Positions 1-7,883 of a stretch of 64,000 nt of DNA are shown in pieces. Numbering within the stretch: the first letter of the stretch is position 1; every line of letters begins with the position of its first letter. The translations under genes and the position numbers were made by a program. The notes below the pieces were generated by a model, which was not told the DNA's origin, did not search any database, and was given only the letters and a program-made list of their open reading frames with translations. Location of the stretch: NCBI RefSeq assembly GCF_030812785.1, contig NZ_JAUSTJ010000002.1, positions 744,001-808,000 on the forward strand. The letters are read 5' to 3'. The DNA is from Sphingomonas kyeonggiensis. GTDB taxonomy: Bacteria > Pseudomonadota > Alphaproteobacteria > Sphingomonadales > Sphingomonadaceae.

Positions 1-163
1 TGCCGCCGCTGCTCCGGCGGCCCCGGCTGTCGCGGCGAAGGCCGAGTTCCAGCACCACCGTCCGCATGCGCGCAAGCGCGTCTATTGGCGCAACGTCTGC
101 AAGACCACCTGGCGCCATGGCCACCGCCAGCGCGTGTGCCGCAAGGTCCGTTACTGGCGTTAA
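1..163 (+). CDS. 3' end of a small basic protein, cut by the window edge
   Basis: The last 53 codons of a gene that starts left of the window, read in the frame that begins at base 2 and ending in TAA at 161-163. The visible part is an Ala/Pro-rich linker followed by a strongly basic tail rich in His, Arg, Lys and Trp with two Cys residues, ending R-Y-W-R. No family is recognised. It could be a small exported or nucleic-acid-binding protein, but its N-terminus is missing, so no function is assigned. Confidence 0.55.
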   Translation, partial: AAAAPAAPAVAAKAEFQHHRPHARKRVYWRNVCKTTWRHGHRQRVCRKVRYWR

Positions 164-232
164 TTTCCCGGGGCGGGAGCGTGCCTGCGTTCCCGCCCTT
201 GCCTAACCGTCTGACTTTGCCCATATGCGCCG

Positions 233-325
233 CGGGAGTCGGGCGGACGTAGTCGTCGCCAACCTGGTCAGATCGGGAACGAAGCAGCCACAACGATTTC
301 GCTGCGGGTCGTTCCGGCTCCCACC
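233..325 (+). ncRNA. ffs: Signal recognition particle RNA (4.5S type)
   Basis: The sequence contains the conserved SRP domain IV core: CTGGTCAGATCGGGAACG followed by AAGCAGCCA at about 263-289, equivalent to the symmetric and asymmetric loops that bind the Ffh M domain. The ends pair: GGGAG at 234-238 with CTCCC near 318-322, giving the expected single long hairpin of roughly 90-100 nt. It lies just upstream of dnaX, a common position in alphaproteobacteria. The RNA works with Ffh (38938-40428) and the receptor FtsY (33580-34515), both encoded in this window, to target membrane proteins to the translocon. Exact ends are approximate. Confidence 0.88.
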
Positions 326-412
326 TTTCCGCACATCGACAGCCTGTCTAACCGCCTTTGCCGCGAGCATCGGCTTGGACGTGGCGGTTGGAACACGCTA
401 GGAACGGACGGC

Positions 413-2035
413 ATGTCCGATTCCCTGCTTGGCCTCGACGAACCCCCGCAGCCGCGCGACAACGCCTATCGGGTGCTGGCGCGTAAATACCGGCCGCAGA
501 CCTTTTCCGAGCTGATCGGGCAGGATGCGATGGTCACCACGCTGGGCAACGCGATCAAGCGCGACCGGCTGGCGCATGCCTTCCTGCTCACGGGCGTCCG
601 CGGGGTCGGCAAGACCTCGACCGCGCGGCTGATCGCCAAGGCGCTCAATTGTATCGGCCCGGACGGGCAGGGTGGGCCGACCATCGATCCGTGCGGCATC
701 TGCGAGCCTTGCCGGGCGATCGCGGAAGGCCGCCATATCGACGTGATCGAGATGGACGCCGCGTCGCACACCGGCGTCGACGATGTCCGTGAGATCATCG
801 AGGCGTCGCGCTATTCGGCGGTGTCGGCGCGCTACAAGATCTACATCATCGACGAAGTCCATATGCTGTCGAAGAGCGCGTTCAACGCGCTGCTCAAGAC
901 GCTCGAGGAGCCACCGGCGCATGTGAAGTTCCTGTTCGCCACGACCGAGGTGAACAAGGTGCCGGTGACGGTACTGTCGCGCTGTCAGCGTTTCGACCTG
1001 CGCCGGATCCCGGCCGAGCTGCTCGCCGAGCATTTCGCCAGGGTGACGCAGGCCGAAGGCTTCGAGGCGGAGCCCGAGGCGCTGGCGCTGATCGCTAGGG
1101 CGGCCGAAGGCTCGGCGCGCGACGGCCTCTCGATCCTCGACCAGGCCATCGCGCATGCGGGGCTGGAAGGCGAGGGGGTGAAGGCCGACGCCGTGCGCCA
1201 CATGCTTGGCCTGTCCGATCGCGGCGCGATCCGCACCCTGTTCGGCCTGCTGCTCGAAGGTGATGCCGCGGGTGCGCTTGCCTCGCTGCGCGGGCAGTAT
1301 GATCTTGGCGTCGATCCGCAGGCGGTGCTGCGCACGCTGCTGGAGACGGTGCACGCGGTGACGCTCGCCAAGCTTGGCACCCAGGCCAGTTCGGGCCAGT
1401 CTGCCGAGGAGCTGAAGGCGCTCGAGCGCTGGGCGGCCGGGCTGAGCTTCCCGGCGCTGCATCGCCTTTGGCAGCTGGTGCTGCGGGGGCATGACGAAGT
1501 GGCGAAGGCGGTGCTGCCGATCGAGGCGGCGGAGATGGCGCTGCTGCGCGTCATTCATGCCTCGCAATTGCCCGATCCGGGCGAGCTCGCCCGCCAGATC
1601 GCCAGCGGCAGCGTCACCATCTCGGGCGGTGCTGCGCCGGCTGCAGCCCCCGGGCCGAACGGCTCGGCGATGCCGACCTCGCTGGGGCAGCTCGCCGATT
1701 ATCTGGAGGAGAAGCGCCGCTTCCAGCTGGCGACCCAGGTGCGGGACTATCTCCGCCCGGTGCGCTTCGAGGGCACCGAGGTCGAGTTTGCCGCGGCGCG
1801 ACCGCTGCCGTTCGATTTCATCAAGGAGCTGGGCGCCGCGCTCAAGGAGCTGACCGGCACCAATTGGAAGCTCCAATGCGTTGACGTGCCGGCCCAGGCG
1901 ATGACATTGCGCGAGGAGCAGGCGGCGAACGAGCAGGCCGAGCGCGATGCGGTGCTCAACTCGCCGATGGTCGCCGCCGCGATGCAAGCCTTTCCCGATG
2001 CCGAGTTGATCGGCTGGTCCAAGACAGGAAGTTGA
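413..2035 (+). CDS. dnaX: DNA polymerase III subunit gamma/tau
   Basis: A 540-residue clamp-loader ATPase. The AAA+ domain shows Walker A GVRGVGKT at residues 61-68, a zinc-binding set of Cys near residues 80, 94, 97 and 100, and a sensor/arginine-finger region around TTEVNKVPVTVLSRCQRF. The C-terminal third (after about residue 400) is the variable tau-like region that contacts the polymerase. It loads the beta clamp during replication. ybaB follows with a 2-nt gap, the classic dnaX-ybaB pairing; recR, often the third gene, is not here. The start ATG at 413 gives a normal N-terminus ahead of the conserved VLARKYRPQTF segment. Confidence 0.95.
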   Translation: MSDSLLGLDEPPQPRDNAYRVLARKYRPQTFSELIGQDAMVTTLGNAIKRDRLAHAFLLTGVRGVGKTSTARLIAKALNCIGPDGQGGPTIDPCGICEPCRAIAEGRHIDVIEMDAASHTGVDDVREIIEASRYSAVSARYKIYIIDEVHMLSKSAFNALLKTLEEPPAHVKFLFATTEVNKVPVTVLSRCQRFDLRRIPAELLAEHFARVTQAEGFEAEPEALALIARAAEGSARDGLSILDQAIAHAGLEGEGVKADAVRHMLGLSDRGAIRTLFGLLLEGDAAGALASLRGQYDLGVDPQAVLRTLLETVHAVTLAKLGTQASSGQSAEELKALERWAAGLSFPALHRLWQLVLRGHDEVAKAVLPIEAAEMALLRVIHASQLPDPGELARQIASGSVTISGGAAPAAAPGPNGSAMPTSLGQLADYLEEKRRFQLATQVRDYLRPVRFEGTEVEFAAARPLPFDFIKELGAALKELTGTNWKLQCVDVPAQAMTLREEQAANEQAERDAVLNSPMVAAAMQAFPDAELIGWSKTGS

Positions 2036-2037
2036 GT

Positions 2038-2358
2038 ATGGATCTCGAAAAGATGATGGCCATGGCGCAGAACGTCCAGGCCGAACTCACCAAGGCGCAG
2101 GCCGATCTCGACAAGATCGAGGTCGAGGGTGCGTCGGGCGGCGGGCTGGTCAAGGTCCAGGCTTCGGCCAAGGGCCGGATCATCGGCATCCATATCGACG
2201 ATTCGCTGCTCAACCCGAGCGAGAAGGGCATGCTCGAGGATCTGCTCACGGCGGCCTTCAACGACGCCCGCGCCAAGGCGGATGCGGCCTCGCAGGAGTC
2301 GATGGCGAAGATGACCAGCGGCCTGCCGCTGCCGCCGGGGTTCAAGCTGCCCTTCTAA
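2038..2358 (+). CDS. ybaB: YbaB/EbfC family nucleoid-associated protein
   Basis: A 106-residue protein with the YbaB signature: an N-terminal helix with MMAMAQNVQ, then the Gly/Val-rich strand VEGASGGGLVKVQASAKG, and a C-terminal helix ending near GLPLPPGFKLPF. Members form dimers with tweezer-like arms that bind DNA; the cellular role is unsettled. ATG 2038 is preferred over an in-frame TTG at 2032 because AGGAA at 2026-2030 is seven bases from the ATG but only one from the TTG. It is co-transcribed with dnaX. Confidence 0.92.
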   Translation: MDLEKMMAMAQNVQAELTKAQADLDKIEVEGASGGGLVKVQASAKGRIIGIHIDDSLLNPSEKGMLEDLLTAAFNDARAKADAASQESMAKMTSGLPLPPGFKLPF

Positions 2359-2365
2359 GTCACGG

Positions 2366-2391
2366 GGAACCATCGCTCTTCCTCCACGGTT
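2366..2391 (+). promoter_or_regulatory. Possible EcfG (general stress sigma) promoter
   Basis: GGAAC at 2366-2370, a 17-base spacer, then GGTT at 2388-2391. The alphaproteobacterial EcfG consensus is GGAAC-N16/17-CGTT, so one base of the -10 differs. It sits 29 bases before the start of a small membrane protein gene, a typical target class. A better match lies at 12924-12949. Confidence 0.4.
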
Positions 2392-2419
2392 GCTACGGCA
2401 AAGATAGAGGAGGATGCAC

Positions 2420-2704
2420 ATGGTCGAACGAGTAACCGAGCGTAGCGACGGCGTGACCGCGGAGCGCGTCACCGAGACGGGTGGCAACGGCACCGTGGTG
2501 GTCGAGCGTGGCGGCGGCGGCACCGGCCTGATCATCGGGCTGGTGCTGCTGATCGCCGTGGTGATCGGCGCCGTCTATCTGTTCAACGCGAACAATCGCG
2601 AGAATGCCAAGACCGATGCAGTCACCCAGGCGGCCAAGGATGTCGGCGGCGCCGCCAAGGATGTGGGCGATGCTGCGCAGGATGCCGCCAAGAAGGTCGA
2701 GTGA
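2420..2704 (+). CDS. Small single-pass membrane protein with helical tail
   Basis: A 94-residue protein. Residues 1-35 are polar with a Gly-rich end, followed by one strong membrane segment (LIIGLVLLIAVVIGAVYLF) and an Ala/Lys/Asp-rich amphipathic tail with two near repeats (AAKDVGGAAKDVGDAAQDAAKK), a pattern also seen in stress-related LEA-like or membrane-anchored proteins. ATG 2420 is chosen over ATG 2414 because the strong AGGAGG ends at 2413, which suits only the later codon. An EcfG-like promoter precedes it, suggesting stress induction. No defined family recognised. Confidence 0.75.
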   Translation: MVERVTERSDGVTAERVTETGGNGTVVVERGGGGTGLIIGLVLLIAVVIGAVYLFNANNRENAKTDAVTQAAKDVGGAAKDVGDAAQDAAKKVE

Positions 2705-2773
2705 CGACCTGAAGTCGGCTTGAACCCGATATCATGATCGACGAAGCTTCCCGCGGGCGATCCGGGGGAATCG

Positions 2774-3565
2774 ATGAAGCACCTGATATTCGGGCTGGCC
2801 ACTATCGCCGCTGCGCCGGCGGTAGCACAGGAAGCGGAGCGGCTGCATCTCGTGGTGCCGCTCGGCGCCGATAGCGAAGATTATCCGCGCTGGGCGATCG
2901 AGCATGGGCTGGGCGGCCGCAGCATACTCACCCTGGAAGTCGGGCCCGATGGCCGGGTGCGCAAATGCGAGGTGTTCGCGAGCAGCGGCTATGCTTCGCT
3001 GGATGCCCGGGCCTGTGCGGTCTATCGGAGCCGCGGCCAGTTCAACCTTGCTGCCGGGGCCGATGTGCGGATCGCGCGGGCGCCGTTCCTGTGGGTGCCG
3101 GAAGACGGCGCCGTCAACGATCCGCTGCATGTGTTTGGTCGCTTCGCTGCCGATACCGGCGTGGCGCTGGGAGCGTCGATAAGTTCTCCAGTCTTCCGGG
3201 AACGGGCGTGCAAGGCGATCGACGCGGATCTGGAGCTTTGTCGCCTGTTCGTCGCCGGCTCCGACGCATGGCTGGGGCCGAAGATCGCCGACGGCGCGTC
3301 GCTGCTGGTCGGGGCGAAGGACGGGCGGGTGCTGTCGGTGCGGCTTGGGTTCACGGGGCGCGAAAGGCAGCGCGCGGCTGGCGAGGCGCTTCGTGCCCGG
3401 CTCGGCGCGCCTTGCTATGCGCCCTCCGCCACCGGGCCCTGGGGCTGGCGGAACGGCACGGCCTATGCGGTGCTTGGATCGACCGAAGTGTCGGTCTTTG
3501 CGGCGGAGGGCGATCCGGAGGTCGCCAAGCTTATCGAGGCGCGCTGCCCGCCGCTTTCGAGATAG
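2774..3565 (+). CDS. Exported protein with a TonB C-terminal-like domain
   Basis: A 263-residue protein with a short signal peptide (cleavage likely near AVAQ, residues 16-19). Residues about 45-100 resemble a TonB C-terminal fold: a strand with LEVGPDGRVRKCEV, then SSGYASLDARACAVYR, as in many stand-alone periplasmic TonB-like proteins of sphingomonads. The remainder has several Cys and no recognised motif. It lacks a membrane anchor and the Pro-rich stalk of a true TonB, so an energy-transducing role is not implied. Its 3' end overlaps the opposite-strand Nudix gene by 35 bases. Confidence 0.7.
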   Translation: MKHLIFGLATIAAAPAVAQEAERLHLVVPLGADSEDYPRWAIEHGLGGRSILTLEVGPDGRVRKCEVFASSGYASLDARACAVYRSRGQFNLAAGADVRIARAPFLWVPEDGAVNDPLHVFGRFAADTGVALGASISSPVFRERACKAIDADLELCRLFVAGSDAWLGPKIADGASLLVGAKDGRVLSVRLGFTGRERQRAAGEALRARLGAPCYAPSATGPWGWRNGTAYAVLGSTEVSVFAAEGDPEVAKLIEARCPPLSR

Positions 3566-3950
3566 CCAGCGCGATCGGCAGGACGTGCGTGCGCGTCATC
3601 GGGGCGAGGAGCAGCGCATCGGCCTGCCCGATCTCGACCCAGCGCGCCTCCGCGATCTCGGCGGCGATCACCGGCCGGTGGGCCGCCGTGAGGTGGAAGA
3701 TCTCGGCCTCGACGATGCGGCCGGGCTCGTTGGCGGCAGGCGCCTCGAAGCGGCCGAGCCAGGCGGGCTCCGCGGCGGGGACCAGGCCGATCTCCTCGGC
3801 CAGCTCGCGGCGCAACGCCTCGAGCGGGGTCTCGCCGGGCTCGATCTTGCCGCCGGCCTGCATGTAGGCCGAGGTTCCTGCCTTGCGGACGAGGAGCATG
3901 CGCCCTTGGCCATCGTCGATCAGCGCGGCGGCAATACGGATCGGCGGCAT
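3531..3950 (-). CDS. Nudix hydrolase
   Basis: A 139-residue protein with a complete Nudix box, G-x5-E-x7-R-E-x2-E-E-x-G, in GKIEPGETPLEALRRELAEE followed by IGL (about residues 34-56). Nudix enzymes hydrolyse nucleoside diphosphates linked to another group; the substrate cannot be told from sequence. Its ATG overlaps the mtgA stop in an ATGA, so it is probably translationally coupled and transcribed with mtgA downstream of rpoH. The last 35 bases run under the 3' end of the convergent gene at 2774-3565. Confidence 0.88.
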   Translation of the reverse strand: MPPIRIAAALIDDGQGRMLLVRKAGTSAYMQAGGKIEPGETPLEALRRELAEEIGLVPAAEPAWLGRFEAPAANEPGRIVEAEIFHLTAAHRPVIAAEIAEARWVEIGQADALLLAPMTRTHVLPIALAISKAAGSAPR

Positions 3951-4963
3951 CAGCGGATGCAGGAGTCGAGCCCGTCGCCGCGCACCGTGCCGATGCGCGC
4001 AGTGATCGCATTGCCGTAGCGCCGGGTGAAGCCGCGCGGATCGATGCCGGCGCGCTTCTTGGGCAGGGGCAGCACCGCGGCGATCTGGGCGGCCTCGCGC
4101 GGGCTCAGCTTCGAGGCGTCATGCTTGAAATAGCGCATCGACCCGGCGTTCACGCCGTAGGTGCCGATCCCCGTCTCCGCGACGTTGAGATAGACTTCCA
4201 TGATCCGGCGCTTGCCCCAGATATTCTCGATCAGGACGGTGAAATAGGCCTCCAGCGCCTTGCGGGCATAGCCGCCGCCCTGGAACAGGAACACGTTCTT
4301 CGCGGTCTGCTGGCTGATCGTCGAGCCGCCGCGGATCTTCTTCTTGCCCGTGGCATTGCGGGCATAGGCCTGCTCGATCGCGGTGAAATCGAAGCCGTGA
4401 TGCGTGCAGAAGCGCGCATCCTCGGCGGCGATCGCGGCGCGGGCCATGTTGGGATCTATCCGGCCGATCGACATCCAGCGCTTGGTGACGCCGTGGCCTT
4501 CGACCACGTCGCCGATCTGCGTCCAGGTGATCGGCGGCGGCACGAACTTGTAGATCACCACCATGCCGATCGAGATGGCCAGGAAGGCGAGGATCGCCTT
4601 GAGGATCCAGAACAGGATGCGGCGAAGCAGCGGCCTGCGGGGCTTGGTCTTGCGCTCTTCTTTCCCCGGCGAAGGCCGGGGCCCAGACTTGGAGTCTGGA
4701 AGAGGCGCTGCCGCGCCTGAGTCTGATTCAGGGCTGGGCCCCGGCCTTCGCCGGGGAGAAGAAAATGGATCTGCGTCTGTCCCCAGCGGGCGAAGATCGG
4801 GCATCGGCGAAGCGCCGAGCTCCTCCGACTGCCCGGCCGTGGTCGCGCGCGGCGTCCAATCGCGCGGGCGAGGCGCAGACGCGGAAGGCGCCGGCGGGAT
4901 GTCCGCCGACGCCTCAGGCTGGCGCGGACCTTCCGCGCCGGTATCGCGATCTTGATCCCCCAC
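3950..4963 (-). CDS. mtgA: Monofunctional peptidoglycan glycosyltransferase with an in-frame repeat
   Basis: A GT51 enzyme that polymerises lipid II into glycan strands at the inner membrane. Family motifs are clear: AAEDARFCTHHGFDF with the catalytic Glu, GGSTISQQTAKNVFL, ENIWGKRRIMEVYLN, and EAAQIAAVLPLP. One signal-anchor helix (RILFWILKAILAFLAISIG) precedes them. The cytoplasmic N-terminus is unusually long (about 105 residues) and Pro-rich; residues about 68-100 are encoded by a REPIN repeat (4662-4758). The start is GTG at 4963, eight bases after rpoH; ATG at 4804 is an alternative, and both keep the repeat inside the gene. The C-terminus carries no transpeptidase domain. Confidence 0.88.
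   Translation of the reverse strand: MGDQDRDTGAEGPRQPEASADIPPAPSASAPRPRDWTPRATTAGQSEELGASPMPDLRPLGTDADPFSSPRRRPGPSPESDSGAAAPLPDSKSGPRPSPGKEERKTKPRRPLLRRILFWILKAILAFLAISIGMVVIYKFVPPPITWTQIGDVVEGHGVTKRWMSIGRIDPNMARAAIAAEDARFCTHHGFDFTAIEQAYARNATGKKKIRGGSTISQQTAKNVFLFQGGGYARKALEAYFTVLIENIWGKRRIMEVYLNVAETGIGTYGVNAGSMRYFKHDASKLSPREAAQIAAVLPLPKKRAGIDPRGFTRRYGNAITARIGTVRGDGLDSCIR
4662..4758. repeat. REPIN-like REP doublet inside mtgA
   Basis: Two inverted copies of a REP unit, TCCCCGGCGAAGGCCGGG followed by GCCCAG, face each other around a roughly 45-base spacer, which itself holds short stems. The unit is the same as at 7768, 13209 and 31118, but here it lies in coding sequence and is translated as a Pro/Ser/Arg-rich stretch in MtgA without breaking the frame. 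Confidence 0.85.
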
Positions 4964-4971
4964 GTCGTCCG

Positions 4972-5874
4972 TCAGGCGGTGAGCAGGCGCTTTTCGCCGG
5001 CGATGCGCATCATCGCCTTTTGCAGCTTCTCGAAAGCACGCACCTCGATCTGGCGGACGCGCTCGCGGCTGACGTCATAGACCTGCGAGAGCTCCTCGAG
5101 GGTCTTGGGGTCGTCGGTCAGGCGGCGCTCGGTGAGGATGTGCTTCTCGCGCTCGTTGAGGTCCTCCATCGCCGAGACGAGCATCTCGTGACGGACATCG
5201 GCCTCCTGCGCCTCGGCGACCTGCTCGTCCTGGAGCGCGCTGTCGTCCTGCAGCCAATCCTGCCACTGGCCCTCGCCATCCTCGCGCATCGGCACGTTGA
5301 GCGACGTGTCGCCACCCATCGCCATGCGGCGGTTCATCGAGGTGACTTCCTCCTCGGTGACGCCGAGATCGGTGGCGATCTTGGTGAGATGCTCGGGGCT
5401 GAGATCACCGTCCTCGAACGCGTCGAGCTTGGCCTTCATTCGGCGCAGGTTGAAGAACAGCTTCTTCTGCGCGGCGGTGGTGCCCATCTTCACGAGGCTC
5501 CACGAGCGCAGGATGAATTCCTGGATCGAGGCGCGGATCCACCACATGGCATAGGTCGCCAGGCGGAAGCCCCGATCGGGCTCGAACTTCTTCACGCCCT
5601 GCATCAGGCCGATATTGCCTTCCGAGATCAGCTCCGAGACGGGCAGGCCATAGCCGCGATAGCCCATGGCGATCTTCGCCACGAGACGCAGGTGCGAGGT
5701 GACCAGCTGGGCCGCGGCATCCGTGTCGCCATGCTCCTGGAAGCGCTTGGCGAGCATGAACTCCTGCTCGGGGCTCAGGATCGGAAACTTCTTGATCTCG
5801 GCCAGATAGCGGTTGAGGCTCTGCTCACCACCGAGCGCGGGGATCGTCGCCGGGACGTTGCTGCCGCTAGCCAT
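4972..5874 (-). CDS. rpoH: RNA polymerase heat-shock sigma factor (sigma-32)
   Basis: A 300-residue group 3 sigma factor. Region 2 is clear (NIGLMQGVKKFEPDRGFRLA, then TYAMWWIRASIQEFI), and the RpoH box QKKLFFNLRRMK at about residues 136-147 separates it from primary sigma factors. Region 4 contains TLEELSQVYDVSRERVRQIE. It directs transcription of chaperone and protease genes after protein-folding stress. It lies 55 bases downstream of rluD, a conserved alphaproteobacterial arrangement, and mtgA follows after eight bases. Confidence 0.96.
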   Translation of the reverse strand: MASGSNVPATIPALGGEQSLNRYLAEIKKFPILSPEQEFMLAKRFQEHGDTDAAAQLVTSHLRLVAKIAMGYRGYGLPVSELISEGNIGLMQGVKKFEPDRGFRLATYAMWWIRASIQEFILRSWSLVKMGTTAAQKKLFFNLRRMKAKLDAFEDGDLSPEHLTKIATDLGVTEEEVTSMNRRMAMGGDTSLNVPMREDGEGQWQDWLQDDSALQDEQVAEAQEADVRHEMLVSAMEDLNEREKHILTERRLTDDPKTLEELSQVYDVSRERVRQIEVRAFEKLQKAMMRIAGEKRLLTA

Positions 5875-5929
5875 GATCTATTCTCCCTTTACCTAGGGCG
5901 CGCATAGCCGAAGCCAGCGCCGCCCGAAA

Positions 5930-6877
5930 TCATACTATGAGGTTATCGAACAGTTCCTGCATGTCGGCAGGGATTTCGCTTTCGAACGCCAAAGCGGTAC
6001 TATTGATGGGGTGGATGAACCCCAGATGAGCCGCATGCAAGGCCTGGCGCCGGAAATTCAGGGTTTCCAGAAGTTCACGGTGCGCCTTGCGGACACTGCC
6101 ATAAACCGGATCGCCGACGAGCGGATGACCCAAAGAGGCCATGTGGACCCGCACCTGATGGGTACGGCCGGTTTCCAGCCTGCATTCGACCAGCGCCGCG
6201 TCGCGAAGTTCACGAAGTACACGCCAATGCGTGACCGCGCGCTTGCCGTTCTTCACGATCGCGACCTTCTTGCGATTGTTCGGCGAACGGGCGAGCGGGG
6301 CATCGACGACGCCCTGCACGGTGCGCGGCTTGCCGCTGACGATCGCCTTGTAGCGCCGGTCGATCGAGTGCGCCTTGAACTGCGCGGCCAGGCCGACATG
6401 CGCCCGGTCGTGCTTGGCGGCGACCATCAGCCCTGACGTATCCTTGTCGATCCGGTGGACGATCCCGGGCCGCGCCTCTCCGCCGATGCCCGAAAGCGAG
6501 CCCTGGCAATGGTGAAGCAGCGCGTTGACCAAGGTGCCGTCGAGATTGCCGGCGGCGGGATGGACGACCAGCCCGGCCTGCTTGTCGATCACGATCAGAT
6601 GCTCGTCCTCGAACACCACCTGGAGCGGAATCTCCTGCGCCTCGTTGTGCGCCGGCTTGGGATCGGGCACCTCGACGCTGTACAGCCCGCCGCCCAGCGC
6701 CTTCTTCGCCGGATCGCGGACCAGGCCCTGGGGGCCGGTGACCGCGCCGGACGAGATGAGCACCTTCAGCCGTTCGCGCGACATGGTCGGCACGGCGTCG
6801 GCGAGCGCACGATCCAGACGCCAGCCATCGGCTGCGTCCGCGATACGTGCTTCGATGATGGAAACCCCCGGATTCAT
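5930..6877 (-). CDS. rluD: RluA-family 23S rRNA pseudouridine synthase (RluD type)
   Basis: A 315-residue enzyme with an N-terminal S4 RNA-binding domain (about residues 18-70) and the catalytic RluA core. The active-site motif HRIDKDTSGL is at residues 141-150, with Asp144 as the predicted nucleophile; ETGRTHQVRVHMASLGHPL is also conserved. RluD modifies helix 69 of 23S rRNA and aids 50S assembly. The specific RluD assignment comes from the S4 domain and the neighbouring rpoH; other RluA-family members cannot be fully excluded. It diverges from the JAMM gene with only 12 bases between the two starts, so their promoters must overlap. Confidence 0.88.
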   Translation of the reverse strand: MNPGVSIIEARIADAADGWRLDRALADAVPTMSRERLKVLISSGAVTGPQGLVRDPAKKALGGGLYSVEVPDPKPAHNEAQEIPLQVVFEDEHLIVIDKQAGLVVHPAAGNLDGTLVNALLHHCQGSLSGIGGEARPGIVHRIDKDTSGLMVAAKHDRAHVGLAAQFKAHSIDRRYKAIVSGKPRTVQGVVDAPLARSPNNRKKVAIVKNGKRAVTHWRVLRELRDAALVECRLETGRTHQVRVHMASLGHPLVGDPVYGSVRKAHRELLETLNFRRQALHAAHLGFIHPINSTALAFESEIPADMQELFDNLIV

Positions 6878-6889
6878 GTTTTATCGTAG

Positions 6890-7732
6890 ATGGGCATGGT
6901 GTTGGAAATTTCAAGATATGTACTGATCGGTATTCGGCAGATTTCTGCGGCTGCGGCGCCGCGTGAGGCCTGTGGGTTGCTGTTCGGGAGGGGAGGCGTG
7001 ATAGATGCTTTCCAAGCTGTTGAAAACGTGTCTGAAACACCCGAGCGGACCTTCGAGATCGATCCGCGCGCGTTATTTGCGGCGCTGAAGGCCGAACGGG
7101 CGGGCGGGCCGGAGATGATTGGATATTGGCATTCGCATCCGAGCGGCGATCCCCGGCCTTCTGCGACCGACGCGGCGATGGCGCAGGCGGATGGCAAGCT
7201 CTGGCTGATCGTCGCGGCAGGCGGGATGGCTCTGTGGCGCCCGGTCGAGCAGGATGTGTTCGGATGGAGCGACGGCGATCCACGCGCGCATTCCGGCGGG
7301 ACGAGGATCGGTTTCCACCGCGTGCCCCTGGTCACGGACGATATCCGCGACTTGTTGCCGCACACCAAATCCGATGTGGAGATGGTGCCGCTGCTGGCCG
7401 AGGCCGGCTATCCGGCCGTCGCGCCCTATCTCGATGACCTGCTCGGCTGGACCCATGATCCAAACTGGCCGATCGCCGGCCCGATGGCCGAGTGGCTGGC
7501 GACCCTTGGGGCACCGATGCTCGAGCCGCTCCGGCGCGTGCTGCACGGGGAGGACGGCGATGCCAAGGTGAATTGCCTCTGGGGCGTGGCGCGATATCTC
7601 GCCCCTGAGGTGCGTGCCGGGCTTGTTGGAGATTTGCGCGCGCTGGCCGAGCGGCCGAGCGAGAAGGATCGCCTGGAAGAGGCGGACGCGTGCGCAAGGG
7701 AGTTGCTCGCCGAATGGCGGGTGACTGGATAG
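6890..7732 (+). CDS. JAMM/MPN+ metallopeptidase fused to a DUF5071 domain
   Basis: A 280-residue two-domain protein. Residues 1-125 form an M67 JAMM peptidase: Glu26 in REACGLLFG, then the zinc motif H81-x-H83-x7-S91-x2-D94 in HSHPSGDPRPSATD, all intact. In bacteria such enzymes remove C-terminal or isopeptide-linked tails, often from sulfur-carrier proteins. Residues about 148-275 look like DUF5071: LLPHTKSDVEMVPLL, LDDLLGWTHDPNWPIA, and a helical end. The two parts are joined by a short linker with no stop or frameshift. M67 proteins next to rluD are usually only about 130 residues long. Function of the fused protein is unknown. Confidence 0.82.
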   Translation: MGMVLEISRYVLIGIRQISAAAAPREACGLLFGRGGVIDAFQAVENVSETPERTFEIDPRALFAALKAERAGGPEMIGYWHSHPSGDPRPSATDAAMAQADGKLWLIVAAGGMALWRPVEQDVFGWSDGDPRAHSGGTRIGFHRVPLVTDDIRDLLPHTKSDVEMVPLLAEAGYPAVAPYLDDLLGWTHDPNWPIAGPMAEWLATLGAPMLEPLRRVLHGEDGDAKVNCLWGVARYLAPEVRAGLVGDLRALAERPSEKDRLEEADACARELLAEWRVTG

Positions 7733-7767
7733 CGCGTCGACTTCACGTCGCGCCACCGGCCGGGCCG

Positions 7768-7866
7768 TTCCCCGGTGAAGGCCGGGGTCCAGTTGCGATG
7801 TCGTTTGAGAGGTTCGACTTCCCTAACCAGCTGCGCCGAAACTGGGCCCCGGCCTTCGCCGGGGAA
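7768..7866. repeat. REPIN-like REP doublet
   Basis: Inverted REP units (TTCCCCGGTGAAGGCCGGGG then TCCAG on the left; the complement of TTCCCCGGCGAAGGCCGGGG on the right) about 50 bases apart, between two convergent genes. It may act as a bidirectional transcription end or mRNA-stabilising hairpin. Confidence 0.85.
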
Positions 7867-7883
7867 CCAGGAACTCTGTTAGT

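Noticed and set aside
398..1987. 529-codon open frame opposite dnaX
   Set aside because: It is antisense to a certain gene; its Arg/His/Leu-rich composition is what GC-rich codon use produces on the reverse strand, and no motif is seen.
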